Of a stretch of DNA of 64,000 nt, positions 46,300-59,129 are shown one piece after another. Location: assembly GCA_024741835.1 (NCBI GenBank), contig JAENRP010000188.1, positions 1 to 64,000 of the forward strand, read 5' to 3'. The translations under genes were made by a program, and so were the position numbers. Each line of letters opens with the position of its first letter. Position 1 is the first letter of the stretch. The stretch comes from Diplocarpon mali (lineage: Eukaryota > Ascomycota > Leotiomycetes > Helotiales > Drepanopezizaceae). The notes beneath the pieces were generated by a model. That model saw only the letters and a program-made list of their open reading frames with translations. It ran no database searches and had not been told where the DNA came from.

Positions 46300-49200
46300 T
46301 CTGCATTCTTCGGATATTTTAAGAATAATAACTTAAGGTTATAATTTATTAGGTATTTTGATATTCTTTACTTGCGGGATTGGCTTATAAGTTAAGTTGG
46401 AAAAATCTTAGTCTTCGTTTAAGGGTTTAAAATTGCTTATATTACTATTAGTTTTTATAAAAGATTCGAAGGTTATATTAATTTCTAATTCGTCTTTTAA
46501 AGGGAATAAGGTCTAATTGCATTAATAAAAGTGCTTCAGTCGGTTAACTGCAAAGGTTCTTTTAATATCAACTCTATTAAGTTCCTAAAGAGAATAGTAT
46601 CCCTTTTCTTTCTACTTAGACTTAACCTTAAATAGACTAAGCTATTAATAGTCAAGTTTAGTATTTGCTAATATATTAATACTTCTTATAATATTATAGA
46701 TTAAGATAAGATCATCTTTTCGAATAGGGTGCGTTTTAAGTACTTTAGAAGCAGCTTATACTTCTTTAGCTTTTTCCTAATATCGTTTCTTTCGCAAAAT
46801 GATTTCCTCTATATCTATATCTTAAAGCTTAAGTTATTAGTATCTTATTATAAGTAAATCGGAATAGTTCTGAATTTGACTATAGTCGAATAATCTTTAA
46901 ATAGACTATTAGGATTTAAAAGGGAGCTATGCCTCTTTACTATAGATAAGGAAAAATAGTATAACTCTAATTGATTTATAAATTATCATTCGATAAGTAA
47001 AAAGTATTTTATAAAAGTGTTTTATCTAATTCTTAAATCCTCTATAAGTAACTTTAGATAGCCTATTAAGAATGTTATAATATCCTTGCTCTACTACTCT
47101 ATTAGCTTTCGAGTTATACGCTAAGATTTAAACCTATTTAATACTATATTTTTATAAAAAAGCTTTAACTACTCCTTTATTTTCAAGGCCTCTATTAATA
47201 GTTAATCTATTAAAAAGTCTATAGCAATAGACTACATCTTCTTAAAGGAACTTTATAATAGATTTAAAGTTAGCAGATCTTAAAGGTCGCCCTTTAAGCT
47301 ATTTTAATAGGTTTTCCTTTATTAGAATAAAATATATAATCCTATTTTCGATTATTAGTACTTATATAATATCAAGACTAACTTTATAGAAAAGGCCTAA
47401 TAGCTAAGTTAAGAATAAGGGATTCTTTTTACAATTAGGTTTTCGTTTTTAATAAGGGATGCAACTTTTTATAAAGGCTTTACAGTCCTTAAAAGAACCC
47501 TTTTAAAAGAATTTCCTTAAGAGTTAGTAGTAGGTGGACTTAGCTCCTTAGTGGCCAGTTTCCTTATAAATATCCTAGATAGCCTTAGCTTATAGTTTAT
47601 TATTATCTAAATAGAGCTATATAGGAAATAAGTTATTACTCCTTTTAAATAATTGCCATTCTTATACTAGATAAATCAAAGCTTTAGCTTTAAACTTTTG
47701 AAAATCCTTAAGAGGAACTGTCTTTAGTTGTTTAAGCGTGATTAAAAATTTCGCGATTTCTTTAGAGTCACTTAAGTAGTTAGGTAATAAAATTCTCTTA
47801 TTTAACTCATAGGCCGGGATTAGGAGTCAAGTCCCTTTAAGGCAATATATTAATAGATAATCAACTTCGTTCTCTACCCACTTATTAATATCTATTTCGT
47901 CTTCTTTAATTAAATCAAAGGGGTAAGGGCAAGTTCTTTTTAAAAGGCCGTTAGTAGTAGTGTTTTTCATTTTTAAAATTTATTTGACTTTAAAGTCCAT
48001 TAGTCTTATTTAAGCAATCCATTTTATTAGCAAAGCTCTTAATAGGTCGCTTATAGCTCTATTCAATTATTCTACTAATACTTTAACATTAGTTTTAAAG
48101 ATGAAGTAAGTACTATAAAGGTCGCTTCTTATCTTTTTTATTACCTTTAAAGCGCTTTTGCATTCCTATTTAATAATATTATACTTTATCTCTATTAGAT
48201 TCTAAAGACTACTTTCAAAGCAAGCTAGATATCTTTTCTATTAGCTATTAGCTTATTAAAAGACGGCATCCTATCTAATTAAGCTTATATCAACTATTAG
48301 TATAATTGGCCTAGCGTCGGCTCTATAGTCTATTTTAATCAGATATAGCGCTTTAAGTAACGCTTGCTTTAGTTATTTCATAGCCTCTATTTAAGGTTCC
48401 TCCTATTAAAACTCAGCTCCTTTCCAAAATAAGGAGTAAATAGGTACTGCCTTTTTAGCAAAATCCTTAATCTAAATGCAATAGTATACTATAATACTAA
48501 TAAATGCGCAAGCTTTTGCTATATTATTATACCTCTTCTATTTATCGATTTTAAGTACTTTAGCCCTCTAAGGACTTCGGCTATTAGAATCAGTAATAAA
48601 ACCAACAATTTCTATTAATAGAAGATAGTATTATAACTTTGGACCAACTATTGCTTTTACCCTTTCGAATCGTATAAGCACTTAATTTAAGTTCTAAATA
48701 TATTCTATTATAAATTACTATATACTAAAGAGAACTTCTTTATAGTTATAAAATGATCTTAATCCTTTTACTCTTATATTATTTATATAAAAGAGCGTAA
48801 TATTAGGTATACAATCTACTAGTATCTTATAGATTACTTAAATAAATTAAGCGATCGAATTTATAGCCCCTTAAGGTAATCTTATTATTTAAAGTAGCTT
48901 AAGAGGGGTTTAAATTGCTATTATATCTTTCGATTTAATATTAAGAATGAATTAGTTATATTTAAAGAAGAAGTTAATAAGAGAGCTATAAGTTAATCTT
49001 ATGAATTGATTTAAGAACTTATCTATATTCAAAAGAACGTTAGCGTCTTTAATAGTTACTTAGTTTATCTTTACTACTACTATTATTAGTTTATAAGTTC
49101 CCTTCTCTTTCTTAATAACTAAGAACTATTTGTTCTTATAAGGGCTATTATAGAACTCGAGAATACCTTACTTTAGCCTATCCTTTAATATTTCGATTAC

Positions 49201-50600
49201 CTTTTCTTAAAGAGCTTTAAGGACCTCGAATGTTTTCTCTTACTAGGCTTTGTAGGGTATTATCTTAATCTTAATATAAGGCGTAACCTCTTCTTAAATC
49301 TGGCTAAGTTCCGTTTAATTAAAAGCTAAGGCGTCCTTTCGATTTATTAAGGTTTTATAAAGTAGTTTGCATTCTTACTTTATTAAGTCTTCTTTAATTT
49401 TTAATATATTAAAACGTTCTTTTATTAGCCGATATCCAATAGGTTTATTAGAAAATCTACCTATAATAAACTTATCGAATTTACCACTTAGCTTTAAAGG
49501 TCGAAGCTTCTTATCTTATTTAAACTAATTATCTAGTTCTTTAGGCTTTAAGCTATTAGAGATTCCTTAATCTACCGGTTATACTTTATTAGCTTTGCTT
49601 TTATATATAATTCGAATATTAGCTAATACTATATTTCTTTACTTCTTTCCTTTTTTATCAAATCCTATAAAACGGTTTGAATTTTCCTTTTTAAAAATAA
49701 ATAAAAGATTTTCTAAGTCGTTAATTTAAAGTGTATAAATAGAAATGTTATTAGTAATTTTATTGTTTTTTACTCGCAGGTCCGGCCTATAAGTGGTTTT
49801 TAGGTTTTTCAAAATGATTAGTAAACTATTGAAATTTATAAAACAAACCCTCTTTTCTACCTTATTTTTCTTTTTTCTTAATTATTAATCTAATAAAACG
49901 CTAATTATACTATTTTTCAAAATTCCAGATTTAACTCCTAGTCTAGGATTGCGAGTTAAATCTCTATTATTTAAAATCGGCAAACTTACCTTTCTTTTGC
50001 TATAACTCCTTATTAAGTGCCTTCCTTTATTAGCATTAAGCCTAGCTCTTATACTAGCTAATCGTTTCCTAAAACCTTATTTTAGAATTCGACTATATCT
50101 CTTATAATAACCATTTATCTTTCTAAAGATCGATCTATATTCTAAAGATTAGCTTTTATAAGACTATCTCTAGGATAGTTAAATATTAGCTAAGATTTTA
50201 AAATAAAGGGTATTTTTAAAAGAATATCATTTAAAGAATTCTCTATTATTAGAAAGTCAGTATAATTAACGATTCCTTTAACTCTAACCTTTACATTTTT
50301 CACCTATCTATCAAAATTGTATTTTAATCTAAAGATAGTCGAATAAATAAGGAGTCGATCGCTAACGATTATCAATCGAGCTATTTCTACCACTTTTCTA
50401 ATTATTATATTAACTTTTAAACTACAATCGATCAAAGCCTTTGCTTTAACTAATTCTTTTATTAAATAAATAATAATAGGGCTTTTTATTATAACTACTA
50501 AACAATTTCGATTAATATTCTAAAATATTAAAGCTATTACCATAATATTATAATACCTTTAGGTTCCTTCGTTTTCTATAATCTAAAGACATTTGATTAA
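46300..50600 (-). pseudogene. gypsy-C3 protease-RT-RNase H-integrase remnant
   Basis: Standard gypsy order on the minus strand. Protease at 50560-50150: AKALIDCSLKVNIIIRKVV, then NYTDFLIIENSLNDILL. RT at 49200-48700: LKDRLKQGILEFYNSPYKNK, LPQGAINSIA and FYINNIRVKG (ancestrally YIDDV). RNase H at 48370-47930: VDISLI and LYSTYFIFKTNVKVLVE. The integrase zinc domain is at 47580-47470: GHQGAKSTYYQLLRKFF, CKAFIKSC. The integrase core is at 47350-46800: STYNPKAN-type block and GHYNILNALSKI. The closest family style is the fungal gypsy type with DKSRDMTAF/LPQGATNS-like RT. Palindromic units lie at 49934, 49772, 47805 and 46370. RIP stops throughout. Confidence 0.88.
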
Positions 50601-51499
50601 GGCTAAGTACTTCTTAGAGTTCTTTTATATTACAATTTCCATTTCCTTATTATTATTCAAATCTTTAAAGGCAATTAAGATATACTTTCTTAATACTTTA
50701 TTAAAGCGTTTAATCAAATTAAATAGGTCTTTAAATGTAAGGTTAATTTGCTAAGCTATGATATTCTTTACGGCTTTCTCTATTGCAGTTGAATTAGCGT
50801 ATTTATTAACGAATTTTTCCTATTTTAATATCTGTCTCTTTTGCTTAAGGTCAAGGGTCCATATAATAACTTCAACTTCTTAATCTTTAAGTTTAAAGCC
50901 ATCTTTATCTATTATATCTTTAATTAATTTATCTACTATATTAGCTTTATCCTCATCTATTATAGTTCCAGATTATTAAGTGTCTTTTAGCATTTGGACT
51001 CTATATTAAGATTCTTAAGTTATATGCATTAATTTCTGGACTTTAGCTAGTTTTATTAGTATTAAAGGAGTGGTAGATCTAAAAGGATACTAAGTATTCT
51101 AAGGGTTTCTAAATATAGAAGTAGCATTAATATCAATAGATATATTATTATTAATCTATCTTAAGATAGAGATACCTTTAACTTCTATAGCTATTTAATT
51201 AAAAGCTAGGTCCTTAAGAACTCCCTTAGGTAGGTTGCCGATTAGACTAATATATATATAAGTTAGAATTTTAACATTTATATCTATAATATGCTATTAT
51301 TCGACCAAATTCTCGTCCTATTTCATATTATATATTATCATTCGAATAGTCTATAACTATAAGCGATTCTAATGCTTTTTAATAGGGATAGCTTTTAGCC
51401 TAGGATCTCTAATATAAAGCATCCTATACTTATTAATATATATAATCCTAGTATTAATAAAATAATAGAAAAGAGGGCAATTATTGCGATACTTATATA

Positions 51500-53553
51500 A
51501 AGCGCAGTTAGGTTCTTTATTATTGCAAAAGTTGCAAGTTAGTCGTCTTCTATTGCCATTCCCTTAGTACCCTATAGTATTAATATTAGCAGAATGCTAG
51601 TTAGGATTAATTTCTCCTTCTTTAATCAACTATTAAGTTCTTATATTAGCTAGTTGTTTTAAATAATAAGAAGTAGGAGTCTGGTAATAAGAACTATTAA
51701 GTTAGCTTATAGTAGTTGAGTTTTATCTATTACTAAACTAGGGAATATGCTATTTTTCTTATAAGAGATTATTAATTCTAGTTTTTAAGCTTTAGATTCA
51801 GAGTTCTATAAATTAGGTCTTAAGTTCCTTAATTCTAGGGTTGGATCTTACTCCTAGGTCGGGCCTATAAGTGAAAGGTATAACTACTAGGTTCTTCTTT
51901 GCCTCTTTTATAACTTCTAGCGCTTTTAAGTATTCTTAGACCAGACTCTTAAGGTCTTTAGTATAAGAGGGAGTAGGGGCTTTTTCCTATTCCATAGTAT
52001 TAATAGTTCTCTTACTAAGATCTGATTTTAAAGCAAAGGCCGAGAATTCCTTAAATAAGGCGAAGGTTATAAGGTCTTGCTTATCGATCTTAAAATGCTT
52101 AATGATCTTATTTTAAAGGCTAGTAGGTAATCTAAGTAAGAAAAGGCGGCCTCTTTCAACTTCGCTAAGTATTTTTTAGCTAATTAAGGTATTTGATATA
52201 TAAGTAAAAGTCTGATAGTAGTTCTTAAGTTCCTTAGGAGTATAAGTGATTAGAATAAATTCCTTTAAGAAAGCCAGGGTATTGCGAATCTGCTATTTAT
52301 TAAATTCTTAGAATTCAGACTTAAGAGCCTTAATAAGGAGTTTTTATAAACTATGCGTTTTCTATTTAAGGAGGGATTTGATAATATCTTTGCTTATATA
52401 ATTATAGTAGTAAGAAAGTTAGGAAATCATATCCTTTTATATAATATTAAAATTGTAATAAGTTTCCTTATATTACTTAAAGAAATCAGTAATATTAGCG
52501 CCTATAAAGTAAGGAGCGCTAAGGGAATTAAGGAGGGGAAAGTGACTAGTAATAGCCTTAAATGCGGCCATTATCGTTTTATATTAACCGTCTAAGTTAA
52601 TAGAATCTATAAGGGGTAAAGGGAAAGCTTTAATATTATAAGATTAATTATTAAAAGGAGTACTTCGAAATTCAAAAGGGCTTAAAGAATATTTAGAATC
52701 TGAGTTAATCTTAAAGTGACTAAAACGAGTTTGAAAAGATTTAAATAAAGGGTTAGTAAAAAGTTTAAAATTATTATTATTTTTAATATTTTCTAATATT
52801 AATATTAAAAAAGTAGGTAGCAGTCTTAAGTTATTTAAAGATATCTTTTTATCCTCTTACTTATAAGCTAGGCTTAAGAGTAGAATTCCGGATTCTATTA
52901 AAAGTTTAATCCGAGTTTACTAAGAGATTTTAAGTAGGTGCTAAATAGCTAATAAGAGCATTATAACTAATTGTAATAAGATAAGGTTTACTTAATCTAA
53001 GATTAATTTCTAAAATAAGGTTTATATTTAAGATTCTTCTTAGCCTTTAAGCCAATTTCTATTAGTCCTTAGAATAAAGGGGTCTTTGGAAACGATTTTA
53101 AGGCAATTTTTAGAGTTCTATTAAGCTAAAGCGGCTGAATTATCAGATTCGGATTTCTAAAGATTCTAAGAAGGCACTTCCGATTAGAGTTTGCGCTTAG
53201 TATTACTTAAGTACTCGAAACTACTGCTATTTAAGATTGCTATTATAAGGTTTGCTAAACTTTTTATACTAGGAAGTCGAAAATTCCGAAAATCTCAAAG
53301 TTAAGGAAGAAAATAAGGGTTTTTAGAGCAGAGCTGAAAAGGGAAAATCTAAAGTTATTAATAATTGCTAAACGAAAATCGATAGTTTTAAGTAATTAAG
53401 CAATTAAAGATAAGGTTTTTAAAGTTAATTAAAATGCTATAAGTATTTTAAAGATATATTTTAAAGGCCAGTCTCTTATTTGCGAATTAAGAGATCGATA
53501 AGGTTATATAAGGATGGAAATCTTAAGAAATCGGTCCCTATATAAGTTACTAA
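51500..53553 (-). pseudogene. gypsy-C3 leader and gag with zinc knuckle
   Basis: Leader 53553-53270 begins TTAGTAAC next to the LTR (a possible RIP-altered TGGTAAC primer site). Gag matches C1 and C2: AITSHFPLL-type segment near 52560, SDLSKRTI near 52020, palindromic unit at 51850-51872 and another at 52859-52881. A zinc knuckle TCNFCNNKEPNCALYKYRNNC is at about 51545-51480, the best-preserved knuckle of the family. It continues into a long Gag-Pol linker down to the protease at 50560. Open frames on the plus strand at 52353 are shadows. Confidence 0.82.
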
Positions 53554-53799
53554 TATAAAATAGAGGGGAGATAATATAAGAATAGGCCTAAGGGAAGACT
53601 TAAAAACAAAAGGAGGAAGCATTATAAGCAGGCTCTCTTAGATAAGATATTAGGAATAAGTCCTAAGTATAGGGTATATTTAGTACTTATAGCAACGCGC
53701 GCTGTTTCTATATATAGAAGATAGCCCTTTTATCCTCCTACCGTCCTACGCCGATCATATGATATATGTCATAAGACCTATCTATCTCAGGTCTTTATA
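53554..53799 (-). repeat. 5' LTR of gypsy-C3
   Basis: 246 bp, the partner of 38090-38335, from which it differs by scattered RIP-type transitions. It keeps TATCATATGATCGG-like U3 sequence near 53755. Confidence 0.9.
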
Positions 53800-53803
53800 A
53801 TAG

Positions 53804-53845
53804 ATAGGTGAAAAACGTAAAGGTTAGAGTTAGAGGGATTATTAA
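53804..53845 (+). mobile_element. gypsy-C2 sliver between gypsy-C3 and gypsy-D1
   Basis: Forty-two bases (ATAGGTGAAAAACGTAAAGG onwards) that match 50265-50306 of gypsy-C3 in reverse. This is the protease/RT junction of gypsy-C2 left between two insertions; it ends with the ATTAA duplication (53841-53845). Confidence 0.85.
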
Positions 53846-54089
53846 TGTTACGGCCGCATCACGTGCACGGTTATATCACGTGGCGAAGTCAGGTGCACGC
53901 TAAGGTAGCGAGGTGGCTGGATCACGTGCACGCTAATAAAGCACTTATACTTATTCTAAAGGAGCTCTACTAAAGACTTTCTCTTTTTCTTTATCTTTTC
54001 TTCTCTATTATATAGCGTACCTCTTAAGGTAATATAGTTAGCGTTACTCGATTATCGCCCCTTTATACGCTTTAGAGTAAGTCGTAATA
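53846..54089 (+). repeat. 5' LTR of gypsy-D1
   Basis: Its U3 carries three CACGTG cores within 60 bp (53864-53925, in ATCACGTGCACG and ATCACGTGGC contexts) plus AGGTGCACGC. The 3' LTR has only one intact CACGTG (60933); the others have decayed to CATATG or TTACGTA. Confidence 0.92.
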
Positions 54090-55221
54090 TAAGAAAAGAT
54101 CAACTTAACCTCTGCTAAGAAGCTTAATATCTACCTCCTTTAGAATTGTCATTTCGAACTGCCTTAAGCAACTTAATCTCTTAATCTCAACTTCTACTAC
54201 AAACTGCCCTAAGCAACTCGTATATAGCGCCTAGATCTTATTAATCTAGTTTTCAAAGGAAGCTGAAAAACGACCTTTAAATACGAGATTAGCTTGTTTT
54301 TTCGACCCCTTACCTACTCCATTTTGCAAACGGAAATTCACCTTCAATTTCAATTCGAAAAGAAAAAAAAATTTATTTACTATATCCTCGCTTTGCTAGC
54401 GTAGGCTACTACCTAGAGTAGTATAATAACTTTTCTCTTCTTAACTCTCTTCCTCTCTTATAAATACTCTATACTACTCTTTTTTATCGACCTTATACTT
54501 ATTAATAACTCTCCTTATACTCTTCAATAACTCTCCTTATACTCTTTAAAGCTCCTCACTCCTTCCTTTGAAACCCTTGAATATAACTCGACTCTTTAAA
54601 GACCCCTCCTTGCGAATAAGTTATCGACCTTCTTTATACTCCTTATCGACCTATACTTATCGACTCTTCCTTATACTCTTCAAAGCTCCTCACTCCTTCC
54701 TTCGAAACCCTCGAATATAACTCGACTCTTTAAAGACCCCTCCTTGCGAATAAGTTATCGACCTTCTTTATACTCCTTATCGACCTATACTTATCGACTC
54801 TTCCTTATACTCTTCAAAGCTCCTCACTCCTTTCTTCTTATACTTAGGTACAAACTAGGGGACTTATACCTATATATATATATAAAGACTTAGTTAGCCT
54901 TAATAGGTTATACTATACCGTTTAGGACTAGGTCAACTTTAGTAGAGTAATAAGCTTTAAACCCTACTTCCTTAGATTTGCACTACACCCCTTCTTATAT
55001 AACCTTATTGCAACTCTTAATTAGTAAAGAGATATAATTCTAAAGTAAAACCTTCTCTCTTAAGATTTATAAACCTATAATACCTTAATATATACTTTAC
55101 TAAAAGGCTTTAAGAATATATATAGCTTTACCTATACTAATCTTCTCCCTTTTAAATAGGTTACTATTTAGCATTAGGTCCCTTTAAATTAAACTAGATA
55201 ATATAAGAAGAGTTAGTACTT
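54090..55221 (+). other. gypsy-D1 leader with 134-bp tandem repeat
   Basis: About 1.1 kb with no coding domain. A 134-bp unit beginning ACTCTTYAAAGCTCCTCACT is repeated in tandem at 54541-54674 and 54675-54808, with a partial third unit at 54809-54832. The sequence is pyrimidine-rich (CTCCTT, TCTTCC). No primer site is obvious after the LTR (TAAGAAAAGATC). Confidence 0.7.
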
Positions 55222-56640
55222 ATGACCTCTAATCTTATACCACTTAAAAGAAATAAAAGGTTAATTGTACCTTTACTACTAGGCCTTATTACTATCAGTT
55301 CTATAGGCCTTATTACTACTAGTTCTATAGGCCTTACTGCTAACCCTAGTCCTAGAGATATTCCTCCTCTTAAGCCTACTTAAGAAGAAACCTCCCTTAA
55401 TACAGATTTTACTCCTAGGTTTAGCCTATAAGTAGATTTTCAAAATACCCTATTACTATTAATTAAAGTTAAGGAAGAAGATACGCTTTCCTTAATAATA
55501 TCTACCTTTACTATATCGGCCCCTCTTTTCTTAGCTGCTTAATAGGCTGAAATCGCGAATCTTATTAGCGCTACTATAGCTACTGCTCTTTAAAATAATA
55601 CTATCGCCCCTTTTTCCTTAAGTACTAGTCCTTAGAATACTTAGTCCTTTACTGCCGACTTACTGCCTCCTTTAGACTATTACCTCTTAATCATCCGACC
55701 TTTAGTCTTAGCTATCAACCCTTATTAGATTAAGTACCTTTAAATCCATTTTAGCAACTATTAAGGCGAAATCACTTATAACGCTTAAAAGATAATTATA
55801 AAGGTATTTATTTAAAAGTACTTAAGCAACTTTACTTTAAAAAAGGATTAGATTACTACTTACTTTAAGTTTATAATAGGTAAAGCTTAAAACCTAATCC
55901 TATAATATATAGATCCTATCTTTACTAATAAGTTTATATATACTATTAATATCCTTAAGGTCTTAAATTAGAGGTTCTTTAATTATAATTATATTTAGTT
56001 TACTAAGCTTAAATATAATAGGCTAATTATAGGTTTAATATTATATAATAAGTTCTAATCTAAGTTTATTACCTTTACTATAGCTAATAAGATTGATTAA
56101 TTTTACTAATTTGATAACATTTATAAAAAGGTCTCCTTAGCTTTAAAGAACAACCTTTAAGTAGAGAAGTATAAAATAAATAATAATTATACTACTTTAG
56201 ATAAGTTCTTAGTTATTATAGACCGCAAGACTTATAATATTAAGTAAAAAGAAGCCTATAACGCTTAATAAATCGCCTTTGCTATTGCATTCTCCCTTTT
56301 AAAGGACTGCGTCCTTAGTATATTGAAAAGGGAGTTATAAAGACCTATAGCTATAGCTACCTCCTTAGCTCCTTATACTCGTTCCCCTTTGCCAGCGGCC
56401 TATTAAGAAGGGTCTGCTAGCCTAAAGCTATTATCTAGTCTCTACTATAATTGCAAAGCCTTTAATTATTATATAATAGATTGCCTTAAGCTAAAGAAAT
56501 AAGGTAAGTTTATAATAGCTAAAGTTAAGATGGAAAATGACCTACTATTAGGAAACTGCTAAGCTATAGTAAAGACTCTTATTATAGTATAGGTTATAAT
56601 TTATAAAAAGACTTAGATTTTGATTCCTGCTTATTAATAG
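55222..56640 (+). pseudogene. gypsy-D1 gag remnant
   Basis: The likely start is the ATG at 55222 (MTSNLIPLKRNKRLIVPL), followed by three 8-codon near-repeats (GLITISSI, GLITTSSI, GLTANPSP). A palindromic unit (55411-55433) lies in frame as TPRFSLQV. The body matches fungal gypsy Gag (YYLLIIRPLVLAINPYQIKY, FIYTINILKVLN), and a zinc knuckle YYNCKAFNYYIIDCLKLKK is at 56445-56500 (ancestrally CX2CX4HX4C; one Cys and His now Tyr). TAA/TAG codons are at expected Gln/Trp positions. The gypsy-D2 copy at 27112 covers the second half. Confidence 0.82.
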
Positions 56641-57197
56641 GCGGCCGCTAGTTTTTAATTTTTATAAAACTAGCTTAAAATGGATTATTTATTAAAACAG
56701 TTACCTATATTAATAGTAGAGCTAATATTTTTAGTATTATTAAAACGTCTTTAGTATACTAGCTCTTTTAAAGACTTAGGGTAAAGTTTATTAAACTGCT
56801 TAAACCGATTATCCCTATTGGCTATAATAGCCTTAAGGGAGAAACCATTCGATTTACTATCTTACTTACCCTTATAATTAATAGGCGATAAATAAACTTC
56901 TCTTTCCTAATTATAAGCTTAAAAGCAATTGACGTTTTAATTAGTAAGAAGTTCCTAGAGTACTATAACTTTAAATAATCTTATAGAAAGGGGAAAAATA
57001 GTATCTTTTAGCCTAAAGATATACCTATTATCTCTTACTTTAATTAATATATATTAATTGATCTTTTACAATTAATAAAACCCTTAATAGCTTAGTAAGA
57101 CGTCGATTATTAAGCAGCTATAATAGATGCTGAGGATAAAGACCTAAGAATGGCCTAAGCCTAGCTCTTGGTGCTAGTAAGTAATAACTCGAATTCT

Positions 57198-57265
57198 ACT
57201 CCTAGGCCTAGCCTGCGAGTAAAAACTGCGAACTCGAATTCTACTCCTAGGCCTAGCTTGCGAGT
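57198..57265. repeat. Pair of palindromic modules in the gypsy-D1 protease-RT linker
   Basis: Units at 57198-57220 and 57243-57265, 45 bp apart. The intervening 22 bp ends with the same GAATTCT that precedes the first unit, so one unit plus flank was duplicated. Both read TPRPSLRV on the coding strand with no stop. Confidence 0.88.
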
Positions 57266-59129
57266 AGCCTCTTATAAATCTAAGGATAGTAGTTTCTTTA
57301 AAGACTTGAAAAGAGATTTGAACTATATAAAGAAGGCCTTACTAAGAGTATTAAACCTCTTGCTTCCTCTTTTAATAAAGAGAAACGCTCTTTTGAAAAT
57401 AGCTTATTAGATTAGCCTAATCTTAGCCTTAGCAATCAGTGCCCTCTACTACTACTTTATAATTAAAGTAAGATAAGTTATATAAACTTAAGAACTAGCG
57501 CTTAAAGAGTTTATATTTATAAGCTCTATTTATAATCTAGACTGAGAAATCAATCGCTAAGAATTGGCTAGGCAATTTGAAATTAGCTCCCTTAGCCTTA
57601 GTTTAGCATTATAAGTTAAGTATAAGAGTAATAATAAGCTAATAGATTAGAAGCTCCTGTCTTAGTACGCTAAGTTTAAGAATATCTTTAATTGCTAGGC
57701 CTTTGATTAGCTGCCGAAACCTAAGCTAAGGGTAAATTATAAAATCAAGCTAATAGGTAAGAATAACTTAATAATCGAACCTTTTTACCGCCTAACTAAC
57801 GAATAGCTTTTAAAGGTCAAGAGCTATATTCTTAAGAACTTATATAAAGGATTTATTAAAGCTTTAAGTTCCCTTTAGGTAGCCCTAATCCTCTTTATTA
57901 GAAAAGCTAATAGCTCCTTATATTTATATATCGATTATTAGAAACTGAACGCTTTAATAAAGAAAGACCCCTATCTGATTCCACTTATTAATAAGATAAT
58001 AGCATATATATTAAAAGCTTGTATTTTTATAAAAATCGATATATAATAAGCCTTCTACTATATTCGCATATTAGTTAATACTAAGGACCTAACTACCTTT
58101 TATATGCGCTATAGGACTTATAAGTATAAGGTTTTGCCATTCGAGCTAATAAATAGGCCTATTACCTTTTAAAGGTTTATTAATAATATTCTCCTTAATT
58201 ATCTTAACGATTTCTACTCTACTTACTTAAATAATATTCTAATCTATTTAAAAAACTCCCTTAACTATAAGATTTATATTAAGAAGATCTTAGGAATTCT
58301 TTAATACTATAGCCTTTAAGCAAATATTAAGAAAAGCGAGTTTAAGGTTACTAAGACTAAGTTCCTAGGGTTTATTATTAAAGTTTATAAAATTAAGGTA
58401 GACCCTACTAAGGTCTTAGTTATTTAGAAGTAGAAATACGCTAAGAATATACGCAGTATATAAAGCTTCCTAGGGTTTTATAACTTTTACCGAAGGTTCA
58501 TTCAAGGCTATAGTCGTATCTGCCGACCTTTAATAGCTCTTATAGGAAACGTTCCTTTTAATTTTAATAACGCTTATAAGAAAGCTTAAGAAGCTTTGCA
58601 TACAAGGCTTTAAACGACCCTAATTTTATACTACTATTACCTTTAAAAGCAGATAAGGCTTAAGACCGACGCCTCCGATAGCATAGTTGCTAGCGTACTC
58701 TTTTAACTCTAGGAAGATAAGAACTACTACCTAATCGGGTACTTCTTAAAGACTATAAATGATATTAAGCTAAATTACCCTATTTATAATAAGGAGCTTC
58801 TAGCGATTTTTAGATCGTTCTATTAATATAAGGCAAAGCTACTTAAGGCCTAGAAAATAGTATATATATATATAGATCATAAAGCCCTTAAGTACTTTAT
58901 AATAACTAAGGACTTAATAGCCTAGTAAGCTCGCTAGGCGGAGTTCTTCGCTAACTTTAACTTCTTTATCATATACCAAATAGGCATAACGAATATACTA
59001 GCTAATATACTCTTATATTAAGACTAAGAGCTGACCCCTCTTAAGGCTAGGAAATAAGCTTTATACTACTAGCAGCTCTTACCTAACGATAAGCTCTCTA
59101 TAGAAGTACTTGCTATTAGAGGCGATTCT

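Larger units (their letters stand above)
38090..53799 (-). mobile_element. gypsy-C3: 15.7-kb gypsy element with two extra ORFs
   Basis: Two 246-bp LTRs in minus orientation (38090-38335, 53554-53799) bound this element, with ATAG on both outer sides (38086-38089, 53800-53803). Removing it rejoins gypsy-C2 into sequence that matches 50290-50350 of C3 itself. On the minus strand the order is 5' LTR, gag, protease, RT, RNase H, integrase, ORF-X, ORF-Y, 3' LTR. The region between integrase and 3' LTR is about 8 kb, far longer than in an ordinary 5-8 kb gypsy. The stated length includes 37 Ns at 38513-38549. All coding parts carry RIP stops. Confidence 0.9.
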
